Shown: piece by piece, positions 41,908-53,256 of the stretch
How the letters are laid out: each line of letters begins with the position of its first letter
Position numbering within the stretch: the stretch's first letter is position 1
Assembly: GCA_035499295.1 (NCBI GenBank)
Contig: DATJZG010000140.1
Location: forward strand, 8,391-72,390
DNA: 64,000 nucleotides
Reading direction: 5' to 3'
Source of the DNA: DATJZG01 sp035499295
GTDB taxonomy: Bacteria > Myxococcota > Myxococcia > Myxococcales > Anaeromyxobacteraceae
Translations under genes and position numbers: made by a program
The notes under the pieces: generated by a model
Database searches by the model: none
What the model was told of the DNA's origin: nothing
Seen by the model: only the letters and a program-made list of their open reading frames with translations

Positions 41908-43265
41908 CGGGTGCCCCGCCCGAAGCGCGCCGCGACAGCGTCCTGCACCGCGCCGAGCGTCGCCGGCAGCTGCACCGCCTGATTGCGGAGCTCGGACCTC
42001 ACCCCCGGGAGCGTGCCATCGTGGTAGCCGACCTTGAAGTCGGCGAACTTGAGCCCGTGGGCGGTCGAGATGACCACCACCCGCTCCTGCCGCTTCACCG
42101 CCCCGCGGGAGGCGAGCTTCTCGAGGGCCGCCAGGGCCACGCCGGTGTGGGGGCAGGCGAAGGCTCCGGCCCGGTCGGCCCGGGCGGCGGCGTCGGCGAG
42201 CTCCTGCTCGCTCGCCTGCTCCACGAGCCCGTCCATCGCCTCGAGCGCGCGCAGTGCGCGGAGCGACGACACCGGCGCCCCGATCTGGATCGCCGAGGCG
42301 AGCGTCCGCTTCGCCGTCACCGGCTCCACCTCGACGCTGGCGCTCGCCCGGCCGGCCTTCTGCACCGCCCGGTAGAGGGGGTTGGCGTTCTCCGCCTGGG
42401 CCACCACCAGGCGTGGCAGCCGGCGGACGAGCCCGAGCTCCCGGAGGAGGAGGAAGCCCTTCCCCACCGCCCCCGCGTTTCCCAGGTTCCCCCCGGGGAT
42501 GACCACCCAGTCCGGGGGTTGCCAGCCGAGCTGCTGCACCATCTCCACCGCGATCGTCTTCTGCCCCTCGATGCGCAGCGAGTTCATGGAGTTGGCGAGG
42601 TAGATGTCCTTCGTCTCCGACAGCTCCCTCACCACCCGCATGCAGCCGTCGAAGTCGGTGTCGAGTTCGAGGACGAGCGCCCCGTTCGAGATGGGCTGGA
42701 CGAGCTGCGCGGTCGAGATCCTCCCCCGCGGGAGCAGCACCACCGACGGGATGTCGGCGGCCGCGCAGTAGGCAGCGAGCGCGGCGCTCGTGTCCCCGGT
42801 GGAGGCGCAGGCCACCGCCCGGATCGCTACGCCGCGGGCGCGCATCTCCTTCACCGCCGAGACGAGCACCGTCATGCCCAGGTCCTTGAACGACCCGGTG
42901 TGGGTGACGCCGCACTCCTTCAGCCACACGTCGTCGAGCCCGATCTCCCGCCCGTAGCGCTCCACGCGGAGGAGCGGGCTCCCTCCCTCGTACATGGAGA
43001 CGACGTTCTCCGCCGCCAGCTGCGGGTACACCCACTCCTTCTTCCCCCACACGCCCGACCCGAGTGGCCAGGGCCCGAGCCGGAAGCGGCGGTCGAAGAG
43101 ATCCCTCCACTCCTCGGCGCCCCGGGTCCTGAGCGCAGCGAGGTCGTGCTCGACCTCGAGCAGGCCGCCACAGCGCGGACAGCGGTAGACCACCTCGGTG
43201 AGCGGGGCGCGGAAGTCGCAGTCCCCGGCGCAGCGGAAGCGGGCCGAGTACGGCTCGGAGGTCAT
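41904..43265 (-). CDS. thrC: Threonine synthase
   Basis: Last step of threonine biosynthesis: O-phosphohomoserine to threonine, with pyridoxal phosphate. 453 residues. An N-terminal Cys-rich part (CAGDCDFRAPLTEVVYRCPRCGG) suggests a small zinc-ribbon, seen in some bacterial threonine synthases. PLP Lys is in HTGSFKDLGMT, with ACASTGDTSAALAAYCAAADIP and the GGNLGNAGA phosphate cup. Start ATG 43265 overlaps the upstream aminotransferase stop (ATGA) and its own stop overlaps the next GTG. No hom or thrB is in the window. Confidence 0.94.
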   Translation of the reverse strand: MTSEPYSARFRCAGDCDFRAPLTEVVYRCPRCGGLLEVEHDLAALRTRGAEEWRDLFDRRFRLGPWPLGSGVWGKKEWVYPQLAAENVVSMYEGGSPLLRVERYGREIGLDDVWLKECGVTHTGSFKDLGMTVLVSAVKEMRARGVAIRAVACASTGDTSAALAAYCAAADIPSVVLLPRGRISTAQLVQPISNGALVLELDTDFDGCMRVVRELSETKDIYLANSMNSLRIEGQKTIAVEMVQQLGWQPPDWVVIPGGNLGNAGAVGKGFLLLRELGLVRRLPRLVVAQAENANPLYRAVQKAGRASASVEVEPVTAKRTLASAIQIGAPVSSLRALRALEAMDGLVEQASEQELADAAARADRAGAFACPHTGVALAALEKLASRGAVKRQERVVVISTAHGLKFADFKVGYHDGTLPGVRSELRNQAVQLPATLGAVQDAVAARFGRGTR

Positions 43266-44488
43266 GCGCGTTCCGCGTGCGCGCCCACGACCGGTCGGGA
43301 GCCGCGCAGGAACGTCTCGATGCGCTCGGCGGCGAGCCGGATGCGCGGCTCGTCCTCGATGAGGGCGATGCGCACGTGCCCGTCGCCGGCCTGGCCGAAG
43401 CCGACGCCCGGTGCCACCGCCACCCCGGCCTCGTCGATGAGCCGCTTCGCGAACTCGAGCGAGCCCAGGGCGCGGAAGGGCTCGGGGATGGGGACCCAGG
43501 CGAACATGCTCGCCGCCGGCGGCGGGACCTTCCACCCTGCCGCGCCGAAGTGTCGCACCAAGGCGTCGCGCCGGGCCCGGTAGCGCTCCCGGATGACGGC
43601 CACGTCGCCGTCGCACTCGTCGAGCGCCACTACCGCGGCCCGCTGCACCGCCCCGAAGAGCCCGTAGTCGAGGTAGCTCTTCACCCGCGCCGCGGCGGCC
43701 ACGAGCGCCGCGTTGCCGGCGGCGAAGCCCACGCGCCACCCCGGCATGTTGTAGCTCTTCGAGAGCGACATGAACTCGAGGGTGCGGTCGCGGGCCCCGG
43801 GGACCTGCAGCATCGCCGGGGCGGGCCCGCCGTCGAAGACGATGTCGCAGTAGGCGAGGTCCGAGATGATGAAGAGGTCGCGGGCCTCCGCGAAGCGCAC
43901 GATCTTCTGGAAGAGGTCGGGGGTGGCGATGGCGGCCGAGGGGTTGCCGGGGAAGTTCACCACCAGCCCGCGCGGGCGCCGCTCCGACTTCTCGGCCACC
44001 GCGAGGAGGGACTCCATGAAGTCGACGCCGGGGCCGACCGGCACCGGGATGGTCTCGGCGCCCGCCAGGATGGCCCCGAAGGCGTGGATGGGGTAGGTGG
44101 GCGTGGGCGCGAGCACCGCGTCCCCCGCCGAGAGGAAGGCGGTGAGGGCGTGGCCGATCCCCTCCTTCGAGCCGATGGAGATGAGGACCTCCCGCTCGGG
44201 ATCGACTTCCACTCCGTGGCGCCGCTTCCACCAGCGCGCTGCCGCGCCGCGGAGTTCGGGGATGCCGCGCGGGTTCAGGTAACGGTGCATCCTGGAGTCG
44301 CCCGCCGCGGTGCGGAGCGCCTCCACCACCCGCGCGGGCGTGGGCTGGTCCGGGTTCCCCATGGAGAAATCGACGACGTCGACCCCGCGGGCGATGGCGG
44401 CGTCGCGCAGCCGGTCGGTAATGGTGAACACGTAAAGCGGCAGCCGCTTCACGCGGGCGAAGGTCTCGGGATCCGTGAACGTTTTCAT
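43262..44488 (-). CDS. PLP aminotransferase class I/II (AlaC-like)
   Basis: 408 residues, fold-type I aminotransferase. PLP Lys is in LSKSYNMPGWRVGF, with VDFSMGNPDQPTP near the N-terminus and FPGNPSAAIA and ISDLAYCDI forming the cofactor site. The closest recognisable subgroup is the AlaC/alanine or methionine aminotransferase type. Together with thrC just downstream (ATGA), it points to the aspartate/pyruvate amino-acid family. The start is ATG 44488. It is the first gene of the five-gene coupled run down to the cinA-like gene. Confidence 0.9.
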   Translation of the reverse strand: MKTFTDPETFARVKRLPLYVFTITDRLRDAAIARGVDVVDFSMGNPDQPTPARVVEALRTAAGDSRMHRYLNPRGIPELRGAAARWWKRRHGVEVDPEREVLISIGSKEGIGHALTAFLSAGDAVLAPTPTYPIHAFGAILAGAETIPVPVGPGVDFMESLLAVAEKSERRPRGLVVNFPGNPSAAIATPDLFQKIVRFAEARDLFIISDLAYCDIVFDGGPAPAMLQVPGARDRTLEFMSLSKSYNMPGWRVGFAAGNAALVAAAARVKSYLDYGLFGAVQRAAVVALDECDGDVAVIRERYRARRDALVRHFGAAGWKVPPPAASMFAWVPIPEPFRALGSLEFAKRLIDEAGVAVAPGVGFGQAGDGHVRIALIEDEPRIRLAAERIETFLRGSRPVVGAHAERA

Positions 44489-44570
44489 TGGGGGCCGACC
44501 AATTTGCCCGGAACCTTCCTCCTTGGCAAGACCTGGGAGGCGTCCCCGCGGCGACCGACGGTGGCGTCCC

Positions 44571-45095
44571 CTAGCGCGCGGTGCGGACCCCGCAGGCGAT
44601 GCAGACCGTCCCCAGGGTGGGGGTGCCGCAGGAGCGGCAGGGAACCGGCACCCTCGCCGCCTCGGCGGCCGTGGCCGCCTCGCGCGGGAGCCGCATCCCG
44701 CAGCGGAAGCAGAAGATCTCGGTGGGCGGGGCCGGGGTGCGGCAATACCGGCAGGCGAACGCCGCCGCCGGCTCGCGCCCATCGTCCGGGACGGGCTCGG
44801 CGAGCGTGGGCTCGAGGCCTGCGAGGGGCTCCACCGCGGGGTTCACCCGGGCCGCGAGCGTGGGCTCGACCGCCACCGGGTCCGGCGGCAGGTCCCCGGC
44901 CTGCACGTACCGGGTGGGCTCCACCTCCGGGAGGCGCTCCCCCTCGGCGGCCGCCCCGGCGAACAGCGTCGGCTCGAGGCCGGGCAGGGGCTCGACCTCG
45001 ACCCGGGTGCCCGCTCCGCCCTCGAGCCGGTGACCGCAGACGGCGCACTCTCCGCCCTCTCGAGCTTCGGTCTCGCAGACGGGACAGGCGGGCAT
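44571..45095 (-). CDS. Zinc-ribbon protein with Glu-Pro-Thr repeats
   Basis: 174 residues from the ATG at 45095. Three zinc-ribbon knuckle pairs: CPVC...CAVCG near residues 4-20, CRYC...CFRCGMR and CRSCG...CIACGVR near the C-terminus. Between the first and second lies a low-complexity section with repeated EPT units (LPGLEPTLFA, VEPTRYV, VEPTLAARV, LAGLEPTLAEPV). Such proteins are often regulatory or scaffolding; no family name is secure. The Thr in EPT repeats could be phosphorylated by Ser/Thr kinases, which is only a suggestion. ATG follows TATCAT by 9 nt with no ribosome site. Confidence 0.78.
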   Translation of the reverse strand: MPACPVCETEAREGGECAVCGHRLEGGAGTRVEVEPLPGLEPTLFAGAAAEGERLPEVEPTRYVQAGDLPPDPVAVEPTLAARVNPAVEPLAGLEPTLAEPVPDDGREPAAAFACRYCRTPAPPTEIFCFRCGMRLPREAATAAEAARVPVPCRSCGTPTLGTVCIACGVRTAR

Positions 45096-45104
45096 CGAGG
45101 TCGA

Positions 45105-45110
45105 ATGATA
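45105..45110 (-). promoter_or_regulatory. -10-like box of the zinc-ribbon gene
   Basis: TATCAT (5 of 6 to TATAAT) on the minus strand, 9 nt before the ATG at 45095. It is the best -10 match among the leaderless candidates. Confidence 0.5.
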
Positions 45111-45144
45111 CCACCGCGCCGCCTCGGACAGCCGTCCCTGCGGT

Positions 45145-45777
45145 TCAGTGGAGGGCGGGGCGGGCGGGGACGAGGGGGACGAAGCGCACGGGCAGGATCT
45201 CCCGCACCGACATCCTCCCACCTTCCCCCTTCTCGACCGAAAGGAGCTCCTGGACGCGGTCGGCGGGCCCCACCGGGACGACCATCCTTCCGCCCGGGGC
45301 GAGCTGCGCGAAGAGGGCCTCGGGCACCTCCTCGGGCGCCGCGGTGACGAGGACCCGGTCGAAGGGAGCCTCCTCCGGCCACCCGAGAGTGCCGTCGCCG
45401 ACGCGGAGCCTCACGTTCTCGAGCGCGAGCGCCCCGAGCAGCACCTCGGCGGCTCGGGCGGCGAGGTCGGGGACTACCTCCATCGACAGGACCTGCCCGG
45501 CGAGGAGCGAGAGCAGCGCCGTCTGGTAGCCCGAGCCGGTGCCGACCTCGAGCACCTTCTCGCCGCCCCGCAAGCCGAGTTCCTCCGTCATCCGCGCGGT
45601 CACGTAGGGTTGGGAGATCGTCTGGTCGTGCCCGATGGGGAGCGGCCGGTCGTCGTCCGCCTCCAGGCGGAGCGCCGGCGGCACGAAGAGGCGCCGCTCC
45701 ACCTGCGCGATCGCCCACAGCACCCGCTCGTCGCGGATGCCTCGTTCGAAGAGCTCCAGGGCGAGCGTCCGGCTCAT
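45145..45777 (-). CDS. pcm: Protein-L-isoaspartate O-methyltransferase
   Basis: Repairs proteins by methylating isoaspartyl residues with SAM. 210 residues. Family motifs: FVPPAL near the N-terminus, DQTISQPYVTARMTEEL (substrate loop), VLEVGTGSGYQTALLSLL (SAM motif I) and VLVTAAPEEVPEALFAQLAPGGRMVVPVG. The ATG at 45777 lies 12 nt after the recG stop, so it is the last gene of greA-recG-pcm. Confidence 0.95.
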   Translation of the reverse strand: MSRTLALELFERGIRDERVLWAIAQVERRLFVPPALRLEADDDRPLPIGHDQTISQPYVTARMTEELGLRGGEKVLEVGTGSGYQTALLSLLAGQVLSMEVVPDLAARAAEVLLGALALENVRLRVGDGTLGWPEEAPFDRVLVTAAPEEVPEALFAQLAPGGRMVVPVGPADRVQELLSVEKGEGGRMSVREILPVRFVPLVPARPALH

Positions 45778-45789
45778 CGTCCCCGCACC

Positions 45790-48348
45790 CTACCCGACCC
45801 GGGCGAGGGAGAGCCGCTCGGCGAAGCGGGCGAGCGCCTCTCCGGCGGCGCGGTGCTCCGGGCGGGAGAGCTCAGGGTCGGTACTCGCCAGGCGGAAGGC
45901 CTCCTCCCGGGCCTCGTCGAGGATGGCCTCGTCGCGGTAGAGGTCGGCGACGTCGAAGAGCGGGAGGCCGGCCTGCCGGGTCCCCAAGAGCTCGCCCGGC
46001 CCGCGGATGCGCAGGTCGGCCCGGGCGATCTCGAACCCGTCGTGCGAGCGGGTCATGGTGCGCAGCCGCTCGCGCCCCTCGTCGCCGGCGCGCGCGTAGT
46101 GGGCGACGAGGAGGCAGTGGCTCTGTGCCGCTCCCCGCCCCACCCGGCCGCGCAGCTGGTGGAGCTGCGAGAGGCCGAAGCGCTCGGCGTGCTCCACGAT
46201 CATCACCGTGGCGTTCGGCACGTCCACCCCCACCTCGATGACGGTGGTGGCGACGAGCACCCGGGTCTCCCCCTGCCGGAAGCGCTCCATCGCCTCCTGC
46301 TTCTCCTCCGACCGCATCTTCCCGTGCAGCAGCCCCACCCGGAAGGGGTGGAGGACGCTCCGGAGCTCCTCGGCCCCGCCGGTGGCGTCGGCGAGGTCGC
46401 TCTTCTCGGACTCCTCCACGAGCGGGTAGACGACGAAGACCTGGCGGCCGGCCTCGAGCTCCCGGCGCGCCACCTCGTAGGCCTTCTTGCGCTGGCTGTC
46501 CCCGAAGGCTCGCGTCGCGACCGGCGTCCGGCCGGGCGGGAGCCCGGTGATCTTCGACTGGTCGAGGTCGCCGTAGAAAGCGAGCGCCAGGGTGCGCGGG
46601 ATGGGGGTGGCGGTCATCACCAGCACGTCGGGGCGGGCGCCCTTGCCCATGAGCCGGGCGCGCTGCAGGACGCCGAAGCGGTGCTGCTCGTCCACCACCG
46701 CGAGCCCGAGCCTCTCGAATGCCACCTCCTCCTCCAGGAGCGCATGGGTGCCGACGGCGATGCGCGCCTCCCCGCTGCGCACCGACCGGCGCGCCCGCTG
46801 CTGCCCCTTCCCCCGCGCCTGGGCCGCCACGAGCGCCACCTCCACCCCGGCCGCCTTCGCCCAGGCGGTCAGGTTCCGCGCATGCTGCTCGGCCAGGATC
46901 TCGGTGGGCACCATGAGCGCCGCCTGGAAGCCGGAGCGGACGGCGAGCATCATGGCGAGGAAGGCGACCGCCGTCTTGCCGCTCCCGACGTCGCCCTGCA
47001 GGAGCCGGTTCATCGGCTCGGGCCGGCCCATGTCGTCGGCGATCTCCTCGAAGGCGCGCGCCTGCGCGGGGGTGAGCTCGAAGGGGAGGAGGCGGAGCGC
47101 CTCGGCCCGCCGCGCCTCCGCCACGTCGAAGGCGATCCCCGGCTCCCGCCTGAGCCCGCGGCGGCGAAGCGCGAGGGAGAGCTGCAGGAAGAACAGCTCC
47201 TCGAACACCAGCCGCCGGAAGGCGGGAGTGGCCCGGGCGGCCGCCGCCGCCTCGTCCGTCCCCGACGGGGGAAAATGGGCCTGCGCGAGCGCCTCGGCCC
47301 GGGCGAGGAGGCCGCGCCGGGCCCTCACCTCGGGGGGAAGGTCCTCGACGGCGAGCGGCGCCCACTCCTCGCAGAGCCGCTTCATGAGCTTGCGCAGCGC
47401 CGGGTGCTGGTAGTCGGCCGGCCCGGAGTAGAAGGGCACGATGCGCCCGAAGTTGGCCGAGTCGCCCTGGGAGAGCTTCTCCACCTCCGGCTGCGCCATC
47501 TGCCGGGTGCCGCCGTATCCCTCGCTCACCGCGCCCGACACGAGCAGCGAGTCCCCCGCCGTGAACTGCTTTTGGCGCCAGGGTGGCGGGTTGAAGAAGA
47601 CGAGGTCGAGCCGACCGCTCGGGTCCGAGGCCGTCACCTTGATCATCGGCTTCCCGTTCCGCATCCGGGCCTGCCGGACCGCCTTGACGGTGACGACCGC
47701 GATCCCATCCTCGCCGGCGCGGAGCTCCGCCACTGCCCGCATCTCTGTCCGGTCCTGGTAGGACTTGGGCCAGAACCCGAGGGCGGCCTCCACCGTGGCG
47801 CGCCCCCGCTCCTCCAGGAGGGCGCGGGGGGCGGGGTGGAGCCCGACGACCGAGTCGAGCGGCGTGGCGAGCCGCGCGCGGCGCTCTTCCCGGCCCGCGG
47901 CCGAACCGGGGTCGGGTAGCGGCTTTGGCGGCGGGGCCGCCCGCGGCTCCCCCTCCCGCCTCCTCGGCGGCGGGCCTGTTCGCGCGGCCGCGCTGGCGCC
48001 CTCCTCCGCGGCGGTGGCGAGGCGGGCGCGCCTCGCCAGGTCCTCCACCTCGGGGGGGACGGGCACGAGCGACGCCAGGCTCGCGGCGATGCGGCAGAGC
48101 GCGTCGCGGCGCCTCGGCCCTGGGAGCCGGTCGAACTGGCTCGCCTCGGAGGAGAGCCGCGACAGGGCGGGGCTCTCCGGCGCGCCGGCGGCCCGGGCTC
48201 GCTCCACCACGCCGCGCACCGTGTCCCCGAGGTGGCCGAGCCGGGCTAGCCCCTCGGGGTCCTGGCGGGCGGCGAAGCGAAGCGGCGCGACGAGCGCCCC
48301 GAGCTCGCGAGCGCCCGCCGGGGTCCCGGCGGCTTCCCTCGGCGCCAT
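45790..48348 (-). CDS. recG: ATP-dependent DNA helicase RecG
   Basis: Branch-migration helicase that remodels stalled forks and Holliday junctions. 852 residues, about 150 longer than E. coli RecG; the extra part is an N-terminal Ala/Arg/Pro-rich segment. The wedge OB domain begins near LATPLDSVVGLHPAPRALLEERG. The helicase core has Walker A GDVGSGKTAVAFLAM near 450, VALVAAQARGKGQQRARR, DEQH box VVDEQHRFGVLQRA, TATPIPRTLAL and the C-terminal GRVGRGAAQS. The ATG has a GGGAGG site. It follows greA by 21 nt. Confidence 0.95.
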   Translation of the reverse strand: MAPREAAGTPAGARELGALVAPLRFAARQDPEGLARLGHLGDTVRGVVERARAAGAPESPALSRLSSEASQFDRLPGPRRRDALCRIAASLASLVPVPPEVEDLARRARLATAAEEGASAAARTGPPPRRREGEPRAAPPPKPLPDPGSAAGREERRARLATPLDSVVGLHPAPRALLEERGRATVEAALGFWPKSYQDRTEMRAVAELRAGEDGIAVVTVKAVRQARMRNGKPMIKVTASDPSGRLDLVFFNPPPWRQKQFTAGDSLLVSGAVSEGYGGTRQMAQPEVEKLSQGDSANFGRIVPFYSGPADYQHPALRKLMKRLCEEWAPLAVEDLPPEVRARRGLLARAEALAQAHFPPSGTDEAAAAARATPAFRRLVFEELFFLQLSLALRRRGLRREPGIAFDVAEARRAEALRLLPFELTPAQARAFEEIADDMGRPEPMNRLLQGDVGSGKTAVAFLAMMLAVRSGFQAALMVPTEILAEQHARNLTAWAKAAGVEVALVAAQARGKGQQRARRSVRSGEARIAVGTHALLEEEVAFERLGLAVVDEQHRFGVLQRARLMGKGARPDVLVMTATPIPRTLALAFYGDLDQSKITGLPPGRTPVATRAFGDSQRKKAYEVARRELEAGRQVFVVYPLVEESEKSDLADATGGAEELRSVLHPFRVGLLHGKMRSEEKQEAMERFRQGETRVLVATTVIEVGVDVPNATVMIVEHAERFGLSQLHQLRGRVGRGAAQSHCLLVAHYARAGDEGRERLRTMTRSHDGFEIARADLRIRGPGELLGTRQAGLPLFDVADLYRDEAILDEAREEAFRLASTDPELSRPEHRAAGEALARFAERLSLARVG

Positions 48349-48369
48349 CGCCCTCCCGACGGACGGGGC

Positions 48370-48876
48370 CTACGCCGGCTGGGCCGGGAGGTCCTCGTCG
48401 ACGAACTCCACCGAGCAGATCTCGTACTCGCGCACGCCGCCCGGGGCCTGCACCTTCACCACGTCTCCTTCGCTCTTGCCGATGAGAGCGCGGGCGATGG
48501 GGCTCGTGATGCTGATCTTCCCCTGCTTCAGGTCCGCCTCGAGCTCGCCGACGATGCGGTAGAGCACCTCGTCCCCGCCCTGGCTGTCGGAGAGCGTCAC
48601 GGTGGCGCCGAACACCACCCGGTCGCCCGAGAGCCGGGAGATGTCGATCACCTCGGAGGTCGCGATCCAGTGCTCGATCTGGGCGATGCGCCCCTCGATG
48701 TGCGACTGCTTCTCCTTCGCCGCGTGGTACTCGGCGTTCTCGGAGAGGTCACCGTGGGAGCGAGCCTCCGCGATCTCCTTCACGATGCGCGGGCGCTCCG
48801 CGGCCTTGAGGCGCTTCAGCTCTTCCTTGAGACGCGCCAGGCCGCCCTTGGTAATGGGCTGGCGGGAGTTCGACAT
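48370..48876 (-). CDS. greA: Transcription elongation factor GreA
   Basis: Binds in the RNA polymerase secondary channel and stimulates transcript cleavage to rescue backtracked complexes. 168 residues (family usually near 158). N-terminal coiled coil carries the acidic tip at HGDLSENAEYHAAKE; the C-terminal FKBP-like domain begins at VVFGATVTLSDSQ. Start ATG 48876 with site GGAAGGTGG. It heads the greA-recG-pcm transcript. Confidence 0.95.
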   Translation of the reverse strand: MSNSRQPITKGGLARLKEELKRLKAAERPRIVKEIAEARSHGDLSENAEYHAAKEKQSHIEGRIAQIEHWIATSEVIDISRLSGDRVVFGATVTLSDSQGGDEVLYRIVGELEADLKQGKISITSPIARALIGKSEGDVVKVQAPGGVREYEICSVEFVDEDLPAQPA

Positions 48877-49153
48877 TCGGCTTCCACCTTCCGAGTAAGG
48901 ATGTCACGACCGCCCTCGGCTATGTGGCAAAGCGGCCCCGCTTCTATTCATAGCGCGGCGGCGACGTCGCGCCCTGTCATCGCCGCATTGGACTGCGAGG
49001 TCCGCGAGCCTCCGGCTCGCCCCTTTCTTCCGCAATTCCGGGCGGTTCCGCCGACCGAGCCGGATACAGAGCGCCCCCATGAGCTCCGGGCGCCTTTCCC
49101 TTCTACCCGCACTGCCGGGCCGCGTCGACATCCGCGCCAGGGTTCTCCCGCTC
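48877..49153. other. Intergenic region between carB and greA
   Basis: 277 bases with no gene; both flanking genes run on the minus strand, so it holds the greA promoter (no clear -35/-10 pair found) and the 3' end of carB. A hairpin at 49004-49020 is the main structure. Confidence 0.55.
49004..49029 (+). terminator. Orphan terminator-like hairpin on the plus strand
   Basis: GCGAGCC-TCC-GGCTCGC followed by CCCTTTCTT, so it is oriented to end plus-strand transcription although neither neighbour runs that way. It may be a chance feature, a guard against antisense RNA, or the end of a short unnoticed RNA. Pairing is only 7 bp. Confidence 0.35.
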
Positions 49154-52402
<3,249 letters not shown>

Positions 52403-52411
52403 CGGCGGCGG

Positions 52412-52417
52412 ACCCTA
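52412..52417 (-). promoter_or_regulatory. -10-like box of carB
   Basis: TAGGGT in GTGCTAGGGT, 9 nt before the ATG at 52402. A TTTCGA hexamer lies 17 bp upstream (52440-52435) as a weak -35. No ribosome site is present. Confidence 0.45.
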
Positions 52418-52458
52418 GCACAACGCTCGGACGGTCGAAACGCATCCCAAAGGTGCGC

Positions 52459-52464
52459 TAGGCT
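52459..52464 (+). promoter_or_regulatory. -10-like box of the NTF2-like secreted protein gene
   Basis: TAGGCT within GCGCTAGGCT, 9 nt before the ATG at 52474, on the strand opposite carB. Together with the carB box it makes a short divergent promoter pair with no room for long leaders. Confidence 0.4.
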
Positions 52465-52473
52465 TCGTCTTCC

Positions 52474-53202
52474 ATGCTCCCCCTCCTCCCTCTCCTCGCC
52501 CTGCTCCGGGCCCAGTCCGGGGCGCCGCCCTCGCCCGACGCACCTGCCGACCGACCGGCCCCCGCAGCCGTCCCGGCGGAGGTGCCGCCCGAGGAGCCCT
52601 CCGCCCCGCCCCGGAAGGCGAGCGAGCCCGCCGCGCCCTCCCCGGAGAGGCCACCCCCCCCGGCCGCCGAAGAGACGGGGGGTGCCGGACCTCCGGCCGA
52701 GGCGAGGCCTGCCCGTTCCCTCCCGCTCCCCGCCCGCCCCGCCGGAGGCGGCGCTACCGCCGCGGCGGCCCCGGCCCCGCCCGGCCCGGCGAAGGCTGCC
52801 CCGGCCCCGAAGGGACCCGGGCGCGCCCCGGAGCGAGTCGAGGTGGCCGCCGCCGCCTTGCGCTTCGCCCAGGCCCTCGCCTCCCGGCGGGCCACCGAGG
52901 TCGCCGGGCTCTGCGCCCAGAACTTCTCCTTCGACGGGCACACCACCTCGGGCGCGGAGGGCGTCCGGGCGCGCTGGCAGGAGATCCTCGGCTCCCGCGA
53001 GGGTGGTCCGGAGGCGCTGCTCGACCTGGCCGTGCTGCCGGCGAGCGAGGCTCAAGCCCGGCTCGGGAAGCCCCCCCGGCGGATCGCGCCCCTCGTCACC
53101 GGGGCGTCCTGGGTCGCCGTCGCGAACCTCTCCGGGCGCCCGGTCGTGATCGTCTTCGGCCGCCAGGGCGGCGGCTGGGTGGCGACGGGGATCGACGGAT
53201 AG
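52474..53202 (+). CDS. Secreted Pro/Ala-rich protein with C-terminal NTF2/SnoaL-like domain
   Basis: 242 residues. A short leader (MLPLLPLLALLRAQSG) resembles a signal peptide, though it lacks a basic start. Residues about 17-120 are disordered Pro/Ala/Glu (PAPAAVPAEVPPEEPSAPP). The last 120 residues form an alpha-beta domain like SnoaL/NTF2 (AALRFAQALASRRATEVAGLCAQNFSFDGHTTSGAEGVRARWQEIL to VIVFGRQGGGWVATGIDG). No catalytic site is evident. It converges on the aspC-like gene 54 nt away. Export and fold are inferred. Confidence 0.65.
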   Translation: MLPLLPLLALLRAQSGAPPSPDAPADRPAPAAVPAEVPPEEPSAPPRKASEPAAPSPERPPPPAAEETGGAGPPAEARPARSLPLPARPAGGGATAAAAPAPPGPAKAAPAPKGPGRAPERVEVAAAALRFAQALASRRATEVAGLCAQNFSFDGHTTSGAEGVRARWQEILGSREGGPEALLDLAVLPASEAQARLGKPPRRIAPLVTGASWVAVANLSGRPVVIVFGRQGGGWVATGIDG

Positions 53203-53256
53203 GCGGCCGCCCGCGCGAAGGAGGGCCACTCGACCGATCGGGCGGGATGCCGCCTG

